A DNA stretch of 64,000 nucleotides, taken from Lineus longissimus. Lineage: Eukaryota; Nemertea; Pilidiophora; Heteronemertea; Lineidae. The stretch lies in the NCBI RefSeq assembly GCF_910592395.1, contig NC_088316.1:18910001-18974000 (forward strand), read 5' to 3'. The notes under the pieces were generated by a model, which was given only the letters and a program-made list of their open reading frames with translations, ran no database searches and was not told the origin of the DNA. The translations under genes and the position numbers were made by a program. Shown here piece after piece: positions 1 through 11,200 of the stretch. Positions within the stretch are counted from its first letter, which is position 1. Each line of letters begins with the position of its first letter.

Positions 1-22
1 TCACTGACTATCATTTCGTGCG

Positions 23-2827
23 ATGGATCCAAGCAACGGCATTGGGGTACAATTGGATACCCACATCACTAAGGAAAGGTTTAAAGGACGAGTAGGGATT
101 GTCACTGGAGGTGCATCCGGTATAGGTCGTGCAACTGTAGAACGGTTCGCGAATGACGGAGCTAGCGTCCACTTCTTTGACATTGACGAGAAGAATGGAA
201 AAGCACTGGAGGCGTCACTTCAGGAGGCGGGTCACAGTGTTACGTACCATAACGTTAATGTGACTGATAAAGCTAGATGTGATGAGGCAGTAGGGAGCAT
301 AGCGGCTGAGAACGGTGGAGAAGTGCACATGCTCTTCAATAATGCTGCATGCTTCTTGTCTAAAGGTAGGCTCCGTAAAAGACAATCTTTGTTTTAGTTA
401 TCTTCCATCATCGTCATGTTATTGGGAGTGACTTCGTTTTTCTTGTTATTCGTTCAGAATATCCCTCTTAAGAAACCACCTTCCAATCACAGGACGACTA
501 TGATCTTTATTTACAGGTCTGGAAGCAACGCAGGAAGATTGGACAAAGAGCTTTTCTGTCAATGTGGTTGGTTATTCAAATATGGTGCAAGCCTGCTATC
601 CATACATGCACAAAGGTAGGGCAATGCTCTGATGAGCTGTCAGAGTGCGGCAGTGAAAACATCAGCGCCTGTTCCCTCTGATGTCCCTGGTTCGATTCCC
701 GGTCGGTCCTGGTACACTCATCCGATGAAGAGGGCGACTGTCTTCGACAGCGTAGGGTTCCTCTTGGGTCTTTGTTTCCATCACGATCGCCCAATATTGT
801 TAATAGCGCCAGGAATGTCCTAGTTGTTCATCAGCTCTCAACTCAATATTTTTGTTAATGCTCTGATTCTGTCTGTGCCACAAGGCCAGTGATTGCCCTC
901 AACATCACCATCTTGAACTTTCAAGCTCCTCTTGATCTCACTCCCTCAATGGAATGCACGAACCCGGTTAAAGGCGTAGTGAGAGGAGCACTTGATTGGT
1001 CAGGCTGCAAGATCACGTGCCTTTAGGAATGCTGAACGAATTCTCGTAAAACTCTATTCTACTTCCTCTACGTAAGTCGCCGGTACGGCCTATGCCATCT
1101 TATAACAAAGAAATGGGTTTGGTCAGACTCAATCGGTCTGTGCTTGATGTATGATACACTTTAGGCCGCGTATCCATAGGGTATGCCCTTGTATAGTGTG
1201 GCGTTATGGCGTAACAGCCTTGTGACCTGGCACTATGCCCTGCGTCTCCATTGGATATTCCTTTTTGGTCATGTAGGCCTTTGTAGTCCTCATTTCGCAG
1301 CGGTCAATCGCGTTTATCCGCACGCTGTCATTATTTCAGAAGACAATTTCTTATGAATATTGAAAATGAAAATAAAAGTAACTTGTATTTTCACTTGCAA
1401 CATCAAATTGACATGTACATGTATATAAAACTTGACTTTTAAGCAACAAATTACAGGATGGTGCTTGTTATGATAATCATCAGTTCCGGGGTCCCAGAGT
1501 AGTTCCCGTTGATGAACCTCTTGAATTATTTTCGCCTCAGAAATTGCTTCCGTGTTGTTCACTCGCAAAAGAATGGACATGTGCAATCCCAATATGGGCC
1601 TATATTCCCAATCCACAGTGCATATATGCCCGCAATGTGACACGGCATAACCTATGAGAACGATCAATAACACCAACGAAGGTTCATTGTCCGTGTGGCG
1701 CGCCAGGCGGTAAAAAGGGAATGCTGTGCAGGGCACAGAACAGCCTATGGATACGCAGCCTTAGGGGCTCAGTAGTGAACTGGCATTCACTCGCACTGGC
1801 CCACACTAGTTTTCATGCACATCAATAGATGGCCTGCAACACGAATTTATATTCGATGAGGACGATGGGAGCAAATACCATACATGAGCCCTGTCAAGTG
1901 AAGGGTACATTTACAGTTTTAACATTTCAACTTGTAGGACAAGGATGTGCGATCGTCAACAATGCCAGTGGACTCGTCCATCGTGTTCAGCCAAACAGAT
2001 GGACCTATGGTGGCACCAAGGGTGCAGTGTGGTCCATGACACGTTTCATGGCACTAGACCTTTCTCCCGAGGGTATACGAGTCAACAGCATTTCACCTTG
2101 CATCGTTTGGACACCCGAAGTAAGCCTGGCGCCTAAATATGTCCAAAGATGTCTCCTCTGCATTCTTAAATGCGGACAACAGTTGTTCCAACACGTGCTC
2201 TCCCGTTCTTGATGAGTAGCTTGAATTCTCTTCACCTCGTCTCTCATGCTTGAGAGTGTGGAGAAAGTCAGTGGAGAACTGTGTGATATATACTGGCATG
2301 GATTATAGTTTTGCTAGTGTAACTGGTACCACTTTGTTGGGAATCTGGTTGATCTCAAGCAGACAACTTAATACTAAACGTGTGTTCGTGGTAATGGTGA
2401 CGCCAGGGCATATCGAGCAATATTGCCTCGCAAAAGAACCACGCAGCATCGGTGGCGATTGATCACAAAGATGCACTTCAGCCGCTCAAGGCCCGGGTTA
2501 TGTCCTTCTTGCTGCTTCCTAGGGTGTTCAGCATCGACCCCGCAACACATTATAGTCGATCTCTCATTACAGGTTGCTCGGCGCTTCCCCGACCGAGCCG
2601 GAGCGGAGGAGTACTTCGGGAAATTACAACTGCTGAGGAGAATGTGCGAGCCAGCCGAGGTCGCCGCCACTGTTGCCTGGCTCTGCAGTAGAGACGCATC
2701 CTTCATCACAGCAGCAGATATACCCGTGGATGGAGGATACCTCGCCATGTCAGCGGAGGGGTTTGGCGACGCGAAACTTAGTGACCGCTGCAACAAATCC
2801 CAGGGCGAAACAGAGGAGGCAGAGTAG
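23..2827 (+). CDS. Short-chain dehydrogenase/reductase (classical SDR), 4 exons
   Basis: Exons 23-365, 517-615, 1938-2119 and 2573-2827 (stop TAG) join in phase to 292 codons. The start at 23 is fixed by an in-frame TGA at 5-7. The protein is a classical NAD(P)-dependent oxidoreductase of Rossmann fold: TGGASGIG cofactor loop at residues 28-35, Asp53 after the second strand (which favours NAD over NADP), NNAA at 106-109, structural Asn130 in SVNV, and the catalytic Ser158, Tyr171 and Lys175 (YGGTK). The C-terminal part (AEVAATVAWLCS, then DGGYLA) is typical of the FabG-like group. The full catalytic set is present, so an active enzyme is expected. Substrate cannot be told from sequence. A cytosolic location is inferred because no signal peptide is seen. 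Intron 2 (616-1937) carries repeats. Length is close to the family norm of 250-290. Confidence 0.93.
620..800 (+). repeat. tRNA-derived SINE in SDR intron 2
   Basis: A tRNA-like head is visible. An A-box-like GAGCTGTCAGAGTGCGGC lies near 634-651, and a perfect B-box type GGTTCGATTCC at 689-699 follows at tRNA-like spacing. After it comes an unrelated tail (about 705-800) rather than a tRNA acceptor stem. This is the layout of a Pol III-transcribed SINE. The exact right end and the target-site duplication could not be fixed by eye. Confidence 0.6.
1163..1761. mobile_element. Possible non-autonomous DNA transposon bounded by 18-bp inverted repeats
   Basis: The left end AGGCCGCGTATCCATAGG (1163-1180) matches the reverse complement of 1744-1761 at 17 of 18 positions, with about 560 bp between. 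The open reading frame inside (minus strand) shows no recognisable transposase. A MITE-like element in the dehydrogenase intron is the simplest reading. No clear target-site duplication was seen. Confidence 0.4.
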
Positions 2828-3550
2828 ATAGCATTTGATTCAAATCTTGAAAGAACTCATAACTATTGCAGTAACTCTAATGCATTTGCGTAGCGATCCT
2901 GTACCTGACAAAGCCACGATACATGCAGGTCTATGGACCTATCACCAGTCACAAAAGGTACACCTTTAACCGTTGCGTTGTTGTGACTGGCGACCGATTC
3001 TTGGGGTGCTGCTGTCGCTGGGACGCCGTCTTACAACAACAATGAAATACAACAACTTTGTCACCCAAAATATCGAAACGGTTCCAACGCCATCCCACGT
3101 CAAATAGCAAAACTACTCAGATATGATATTTTAACGAAAAATGAGCAGGATTCACCCCATAGGCCACCCACAACTGCTGTTAGGAGTTGCCAAATAGAGC
3201 TGTAGGCCTAGAACTGGTAATTGGGTTTCCTTTCACGACCGATTCCACGGACAATAACGAGAGGTCAAAACAGTGTCTCAGAGAACTTTCCTTTTTCTAA
3301 CAAAATTGCAATAGACACTGGTATTAAAAGGCATCTTTGTCCAGAACTGCGGGCATCGCCATGGCATGTAGCTTTTGAGTAACTACATATTATCAACTTT
3401 GTACTTTTTGATTTTTGAAGACTGATCTACGAGTATTGATACTGGTTTAAGATTGCATTCTCTGGCACCCTGCGCTATCTTCAAAACTGTTGTCGTGACT
3501 TAACTATAAGCACTATAATTGTCTATTTTGTATCAGGTTGTGGGCTATCG

Positions 3551-3556
3551 AATAAA
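3551..3556 (+). terminator. Candidate polyadenylation signal for the SDR gene
   Basis: AATAAA lies about 720 bases after the SDR stop and is the first perfect plus-strand signal noticed downstream. It is a candidate only. Confidence 0.35.
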
Positions 3557-4355
3557 ACGATTAATGAATAGTGGTTTATTTGTGATGTATTTGTTGTCGT
3601 TTCTCAAGGAAAATGCTTGCTTTGTATTCTGTATCTCTATATAGTATGGAAAATGCTTCTTGTCAAAGTAGGTTTTTCTTATAGTGCAAATTTGGTACTG
3701 AATAGGTGGTTATTAATTGCTTGAATAGATCTGAAAAACTGATGATAATTGAAAAGGCGACCCAAGACTAGATAACTGATCAGCCCCCGGTGCTATTTGC
3801 TATTAAGGAGTTCTTTGATAATATCGGATGGATAAGATAACGTTGTGTTTGGTATAAATTTCGGAGATGTCGTTTTATCAATTCGAGGCTTTCATTTTTT
3901 TATTTCCTTGTTCGCTAGAGCATAGGTTGGCATGATTGATGTGTCATGGTTGACATCTTCCGGCAAGGCTTTCCAATACAAATTACCGACTGCTACAATA
4001 TAACAATGATAACCATCTCTTGGAAGAGACCGAAACAGGGACTCTTGAACGAATTTACTCTTGCCATAAGCGACACAAGACTTCGAGATCGCTTTCTTTC
4101 AAATTGCTCCAGAAGTCCTTCTAGTAAAGCCTTGCACCGTTCGTGTACACTGTATTTACTTGTGTGTCAAGTGAATAGAATAAAAAATTGCCTCTGTACA
4201 CACTAGCGTTATATGCAAACGTGATGAAAACTGACCGAGTAGGCGTACATATAATTATATCGCGGTTCAAAAGAGTAATGTTGAAGTTCACATTCACATT
4301 GATAAATCTCAAATTCAATCTCAAGAACGGTGTACGTGTAGACCTTTATTAGGGT

Positions 4356-4495
4356 GTTTCAGCAGGGGTGAATTTCACGCTCGTATGACGTATCCGTATT
4401 GGTTTCACGTATGACCGCTACACAAATTACGTTTCATCATACGTAAAATCGATACGGATAAGTCATACGGAAGAGATGTCTTTCTTTGCTGAAAC
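4356..4495. mobile_element. 140-bp foldback (MITE-like) element
   Basis: The stretch reads as one long imperfect hairpin. GTTTCAGCA opens the left arm, TGCTGAAAC closes the right arm, and the inner arms share CGTATGAC.TATCCGTAT and TTACGTATGA-type blocks in inverted orientation. The whole arms pair over roughly 60 bases each with mismatches. This is the form of a small foldback transposable element. Confidence 0.55.
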
Positions 4496-7257
4496 TCACT
4501 GATATGGTACTTGTCACGCAGGGGGAGAGGTAACATCCGAATTGAGCGATCACGCCGAACATTTGTGACACTTATAAACCCTGCCAAAATATTACATAAA
4601 GTTGGTCTTATTTTTCCCCACATGACCAGGTTATGAACACACGAAATATTAAGCATAATATTAAAGCAATAAAATAAACTTTTAACGGTCTGGTTGGAGG
4701 AATTAGCTTTAAGATTAGAAATGTCATGTAAGGGAACAGAAAATATTAGTTTGGCTTAGGGCTAGTCCATAATTACATTTTGAGCTCTGGTCTACATGCT
4801 CACACTAATATATTCCAAATTCATTAAAAAACCCGAAAAACCTGTAAATCTTCGGTAAGGTACGGTATGCTTCTTGTACTGTACAATATCTGTAATGTAC
4901 AAGTATGCCGATTATCATAAGAAACGCTCTCCGACAGGATTACCGTGATACGTGCAGATATATAGTGTGAAGTAAAAAAAAGAAGATAATATGATTATCT
5001 CGTTGAACGACAGCATGTTTTCGAATGACGGTGAAGAATATAGGCCTAGTGGTGGTTACGATCCCCTAGTGCGTTAAGGCTTGCTGTTGTACAAACCGAG
5101 ATTTCGACGTGCATTTTCAACATACAGAAACCAATGGTATCAGCAGTGTTTATAGGCCGTCATACACTGCTACTGATGGTATGCATCACCGCAACTCCAG
5201 CGTATCCAGAAGTTCTGATTTTTTCTGGCAAATGCTAGAATATAATTGGGGGAGATGTCCACAATATGAGGGAGAGAAATCATCACTGTAACTTACAGTC
5301 GATAGATTTACGATGGAATCAATTGACCGCATTTTAACATACCATGTACACATGATTGCATCCACTGGTCACCAAGTTTTAGTTTGCCGTGACATATGAA
5401 TTAGGTTAATGATACTTAATGGCAACTTTTTCATTTAATGTGCGTAAAGTCGTACTGTGGTCAAACGCGAAAAATGCCAATTAACATCGCCGTTTATGGC
5501 TTTATAGGCAGTAACACAGTTATATTAGACATTCAATACACGACACACTACTCTTACTTTGGTAACGTCTATCATCAATAAGGGTCTCTCGTAATATCGT
5601 CCTACATAATTGCCCATTTGGGGCCTCCGTTTATATAAAAGATAAACCAAAATATAAATATGAGGTTCATGTCAAAAAGTGTTCGATGTTTAACATGCGT
5701 TCTCAGATTGCTGGGCTTCATGATATAAGCCTTTTTCAAATAAAAACATTGCTCATAGAACGTTGCTTGTGTCCATATATTGGGATTGCCGATCATTGAC
5801 ACAGGGTATAACACCACTTTATGTCCTTCAAATTAAATATGCAAAATGAAAGAGTAAACGCATAACGGTTGGAATACGATCGAATGAGACAAATTATAAA
5901 TTTTTGGCATACAAGCGTTCACAACATCCGCGAAAGTTGACAGTATCTGAAAATAGTTCACTGTTTACCTTCTGCTAGTGTATTGGCCATGTTGTCAAAT
6001 GAAGGCAATATGAGGTTCGTGAAATGCGAGTATTCAGGTGCTGGAATGACGTTGTAGGGATTTACCACCAATATTTATTTAGGTGTTTACCCTTGTGATT
6101 AAGCAGAGAGACATCTTTGACAGATTGACAAACCTAGTCCATGTTGGCCTTGCCACCTGATTAGGTGCTTACTGCACATTATATCTAAGTCGGTTTTGTT
6201 CCTTCATTGATAGGATGTAATACGGGCCGACTGATCGAGATATTGCAAATGAAATCTGTAATTGAAAATCTGGAATGTGGAGGCCAACCCCTGAATTTAA
6301 TGAAAAAATACCGACTTGGCATAAACGGTGACCTCTAAAGGCCTTTCACACAAGAACAGTTGGTCAACTTGGTACAAATCTGCTCGTGTTTCCACAAAGA
6401 AACATCAGAAAGAATATTTGATAGATCTTGCAAACTTTAGAAGTCTCGCGCCAAATCCGCCCAGCTGAGACTTGCGTGAAATACTTTCTAGATTGAAAGA
6501 ATGAAAAGTATATCAAAATAAAGTTTTAATGACACAAAGGCTTGGATAAAATATCAACGAATAAACATAATATCACCGATTACACATTGCAATGGGCTAT
6601 CACTGTCACTTTAACTACGGTTAAGCGTAGCTTGACCACCAAAGCCATAGTTTGACGAGAGAGCTCATAATACGATTCTTAGCATCTCTGTTGTTCGAAC
6701 AGGGAGCAGGCAACTCAACTGCTTAGCGACTCTTTAAGACCCCAATTGTCGATCATCGGAGTCTTAAAAGTTGGACAGATTGGTCGCTGTTGTTCGGAGA
6801 GCAGGAATGATGATGATAGGAAAAATATACTTACTTCTTCAGCACATCTAATGAGCAGCACACTATCGAATGAAATAAGTTGGATAAACATAGCTACATT
6901 TTATGGAGAACATTACAATGTAAATTGCCCCGGCTCTTGGTCATTGACAAATGAAACTTGCAGGATGCAGACATAAAAATACGATCACAACACTAACCAG
7001 ACTAGTCAGAACACGAATATTTGGCACATGAAAGAGAAGTCTATCGACCTACAACCAAGTCCACGGCGGATTTATGGAAAGGCTCGAAACAGTTCGTTGA
7101 CCAGTGTTTTCTCAGAGTGGCAAAACGAAGATATAAAACTGTTCAGAAGGTGAAGGTTATCACCTCATTACCTAGGCAAATTCTGAGGTTAACAGTAACC
7201 CCTTTGTACGTTTATGCAGTCACTGTGAACGACCAACGCGTTTTGTTTGAATGCCAT

Positions 7258-8250
7258 TTAGTATTCCTCATCATTTATACTCCTTTCTCGCTGCGGCGGC
7301 TCATACGTTGGAATTATTTGTAAAGGATTGAGACCAGAGAATTTTTCCGGCAATGTTTCCATCCAAACTAACACTTTTTCAGCTATCGCAGCATCGGAGC
7401 CAACCGCAAATCGCTTATCACGCTTTTTCATAGTTTCTGTCGAGAGTGCGGTAACCGCGTTTGCTTCACGCGTTTCAGTTCTTCCATTTTTCTGTTCATT
7501 CTCCCTTGAACCAGCGTATTTTGATTCCGCTTTGCGACATTTATCACTTACAGTGGTTTCAATTTCCGGACCGGAAGTTCCGGTATCAGGTTTTTCATTT
7601 CCAGCGTCAACGTCACTAGAAATAGGCGTAGTGATTGGAGTCTTTGGCACCCGTGCTGTAGTGATACGTCCCGAACTATCAGTCCGCTTCACAGCACTTT
7701 CCTGGTTTAGGGCCTCATTCCGTAAGACCTCGGAACGGGTTTGCGGCCTACCCGAAGACCTCACGGACCCATCATCGTCCCACCGGACATCGGCCGTCTG
7801 CGCGCGGTCCAAATTTAAACATCCAGTGGTGCGCGCTCGTCTGATTGTACGCTGTTTGCTACAGGTTAAACAAATCGTGTTCGGATGAGGTAGAGATATT
7901 TTCCTTCGCCTGTCCGCTGAGGCAGGTGTCCCTGCGGTTCGAGGTAGCGCCCCGGATGATTTTGGCTGGTCATAAGTGTAAGTTCGTCCCTTATTGGCAG
8001 CTGGTAAGGACAGGGATTCCGCCAGACCGGACCTGCTGGTGAGGGGCTCAGTCTGTGAATATATACCGCTCAGCATCCGTATATTAGTGTTACCCCCAGT
8101 AGGATCATTCCTCGGCGTCTGTGCTTCCTGATTCTCAATTAACTGAATGTAAGGCATTGAGCGACGGCGCATGAGAAGTTTTTTCGTGTCCCGAAAGTTA
8201 TCCCAGATGAAGCTCTTCTTTATCCCGTTCGTTCGTCTGTTGTCGTTCAT
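7258..8250 (-). CDS. Uncharacterised intronless protein, 330 aa, basic and disordered
   Basis: This is a single uninterrupted frame of 330 codons in a region where chance frames rarely exceed 100. It starts at an ATG in good context (gagaaaATGA). The family is not recognised. The protein is rich in Arg, Ser, Thr and Lys and looks mostly disordered. It has an RRRSMPYIQLIENQE block near residue 28, a CLTCSKQR segment with a CxxC (a further Cys lies 15 residues after it), and a likely helical C-terminal segment AIAEKVLVWMETLPEKF followed by a Pro/Glu-rich tail. No signal peptide or membrane segment is seen. The helical end and the N-terminal block are the parts most likely to be conserved. It could be a full gene or the coding exon of a gene with 5' non-coding exons. 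No polyadenylation signal was found close after the stop. Confidence 0.6.
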   Translation of the reverse strand: MNDNRRTNGIKKSFIWDNFRDTKKLLMRRRSMPYIQLIENQEAQTPRNDPTGGNTNIRMLSGIYSQTEPLTSRSGLAESLSLPAANKGRTYTYDQPKSSGALPRTAGTPASADRRRKISLPHPNTICLTCSKQRTIRRARTTGCLNLDRAQTADVRWDDDGSVRSSGRPQTRSEVLRNEALNQESAVKRTDSSGRITTARVPKTPITTPISSDVDAGNEKPDTGTSGPEIETTVSDKCRKAESKYAGSRENEQKNGRTETREANAVTALSTETMKKRDKRFAVGSDAAIAEKVLVWMETLPEKFSGLNPLQIIPTYEPPQRERSINDEEY

Positions 8251-11200
8251 TTTCTCGATTGGTACTCCGAAAGATAATTTGAAGAGACTTTAATCTTTCC
8301 TACAGCGCATGGAGGGTATCGCCTATTGCCGAATATCCAGTGTTTTCATTGTAAATGATAAGCATTGTATAACCACGCTAATGAAATACTAAAAGTTGCA
8401 AAGAGAACCCGAAACAACCTTTGTGAGTGTCTTTTGATAAAGTTAGTCTGAAGATACATGAATCCTTCGAAGATGTCCGTCCGATCGAGTAAAAATCCAT
8501 ATATTATCGACGAGACCAATGTTGTAGGCCGATAGCCAAAGATAGCTCCATTCAAACGCCTGCTTTCGTGGTTGCTATATATCCACCACAGAATTTTAAA
8601 AACGAAACGACCACTGCGTCCCCACACACTTTCAAATATGTGCCTTTAGGATGAAACCTTCGTGAACTGTTCTCATTGATCGCTCTGTTTACATTCTGTG
8701 TCATTCTAAATGGCCGTTCTCGCGGACAGAGCAAGGTCCTAAGACATTCCTTTAGATTCAGCGATGTCAGATCGGTGCTAACACCCGTTTACAACCGCCT
8801 TAGTGTGTTATTAATCCACCATGAAATATGTACGACTTAGACTTATTGAAATAACGCAAATATAATGTATATACTAGATATATTAGTCTGCATTTAGTGA
8901 GTTATATTGGTCGATTTGCCTGCCAAGCGTTGGTTAATTCTCTCAGTTGGGCGCCATTCACACGTAACGTTGACTTCTTGTAATATCCGCTTAGAATAAC
9001 AGTTAGTCTGGCCCTGATCTGTTTGATAAGTCCTAGGCTTTGGTATATAACCTGAAAAAGCAACGTAGAGAAAGATTAGAAGGTTAAAAAGCAACAGCAA
9101 TTATACTGTTTTCATGCTTAAACGTAAGACAAAATCGGTGTGTCATCCGTCATCACACTTTAAGTCCAGGGGGAAAATCTGCTGAGAATCGTACGATTTA
9201 AGATGCATGTATCATTCTGTAGAACTCTGGCATGATTTGCGCAAGATTTTGATTGAAATGTTACAGGATCCTGTCAGAATTTTATCGGGGTTCTCATCCT
9301 CACCAACCCATCCACAGGGAGAGACCAACTGTGAATCGAATTAGATCGATAGTAAGAGTTTCGTTCTTGAAGTCTTATCCCAAATTGATTGGAGATTCTC
9401 ATGGCTCAGGTAAGAAAACTTGTAAGAACTGTAATGTCTTTGAGACCTTGAAGTTGTTGTTAGAAATCCTATCCTAATGATATTTTAGAATAGCTTCACG
9501 ATATGCGGAAGACGACTTCATGTTCAAAAAGATGAATACAAAATGGTTTAGCAAATGACATGGGCTGAACCCTTTCTGTCTTGTGGTGTAAAGGTCTCAA
9601 TTACTCTCACCAAGGACGTGACTTTTCACGAAGATCTCTACATAATAAAGCTATAACCTTTAGATGCAATTCAATCTTAATGGTGGCTCAGGGAAAGTCA
9701 CGTATAAAAGCTGTTAAAATTCAGTGTGTGGTGAACACTTACAACGATCATTCATAGGTTTTGGTAATTAGTGAGTGGTAAAAGCGAGTTGGAAACATGC
9801 CCATGTGTAGCATCGAGTCCGACTACCAATATAACTTCCAAAGATCACTTGCAGTGGAATAATATATCTTAATGATCACGACTGCTCAGCACGTGCGTAC
9901 ATGTATCGATTATTTCATTTACCGTTCCCATGCGCAATACATAACATGTCCAATAATGTAAATGAAGAAAATTATCAAACTATAATCCAATTCGATATAA
10001 AATTGTTTGAAAATGTTTGAAATTTCAAATAAAACGGAAATTATGAAATCGTTTTGCAAGTCTTAGGTGTTCTTCCGATCAGTTCTCGGTTGAGTGTGGC
10101 TATTTCTTATTCATACACATCATAAATAACCACTGGCTACGTCATCAGAAGATGTCACAGTGTCCTAAAAACTTATCCAATAAATGAAAGCTATTGAGAA
10201 ATCATTACCGAAACAAAAAAATGAAGAAGGAAGTGATCAATATAATAAGTGGTTTTAATATAGGGCGACCTCAATGACATATTGATATGTGGAGTGTGTG
10301 TACGTGAAAGGGACGACGCGGATTATCACTTCAAACATGTTTGTTTGTTCTGCTCGTGTTGCATTGGCGAAAACATTTTCTGAATTTTTTTTCGTCTATC
10401 AAATTTTGTTTCAACACTGTTCAATAAAATAACGCGAAAAGCCTCTATACATAAACGAAGAACTAACTGAAGGAATTTCGCGAGGAGGAACGTCACATGA
10501 AACGATCTTCTTTGATACTTGCAATTGAAATAATTTGTATCGATCTTGAGTAGACATGCATGGCGTGACATGTTTGTTCAGGTCAAAATTAGTCTTTAAC
10601 ACAAGACTGCACCGAAATGGTAACGGAAGCCAATGGGAATGAACCAGATTGATATCGTGATACCTATTTAGAATTAACAAAGGGAGCAAATAGGGAAGTT
10701 TACATGTACTTGCCGACATTTAGTTATTTTCTAGGAAGATGGAAAGATAAGGATGACCGAGCGGGTCGTTTGATCAAGCAACGGTGATGGTTTCCTGATC
10801 TCCCAAATATGTTTATAGCCATACTTACGATAAATATGTCAGACAATATTCTTGTCAAATTTACAGCTTGTCTGCATTACATGCACCTTAAAGCAAAAGG
10901 AAACGTGATTTAGACATTTCGCAACCACTGGGACGTAAACAGTACCCTGTTACGCATAGCCCAGTTTGACATCATCGTCATATTCCAATATTGAGGGCGG
11001 GTGCCGGTTGGATGCGTGGAATCCCCGGTTGGAGGCGCGTAACCCGATTAAGTTATTTCAAATCGTATTCTTACATCGGAATCCAACATTCTTGTTCGTA
11101 TTCTTATACGTATACGAATAAAGTGGTACATCTTCAAGTGAAGGTCTCTTCAATTTGAAGGATGTCAAAAGGTTCAACATTGCGGAAAAAGACAGAAGCT

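Larger units (their letters stand above)
2828..7257. other. Spacer: SDR 3' UTR then AT-rich non-coding DNA
   Basis: No open frame here shows a recognisable domain or a convincing splice framework. The first ~730 bases are probably the SDR 3' UTR. A foldback element sits at 4356-4495. The rest is AT-rich unique-looking sequence. Confidence 0.55.

Noticed and set aside
1314-1736. 140-codon minus-strand frame within the dehydrogenase intron
   Set aside because: No domain or splice support was found, and it lies inside the inverted-repeat element. It looks like a chance frame.
2374-2796. 140-codon minus-strand frame over the last dehydrogenase exon
   Set aside because: It is an antisense shadow of the coding exon 2573-2827.
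7328-7888. 186-codon plus-strand frame
   Set aside because: It lies antisense to the 330-codon minus-strand gene. The minus-strand frame is longer and has the better start and composition.
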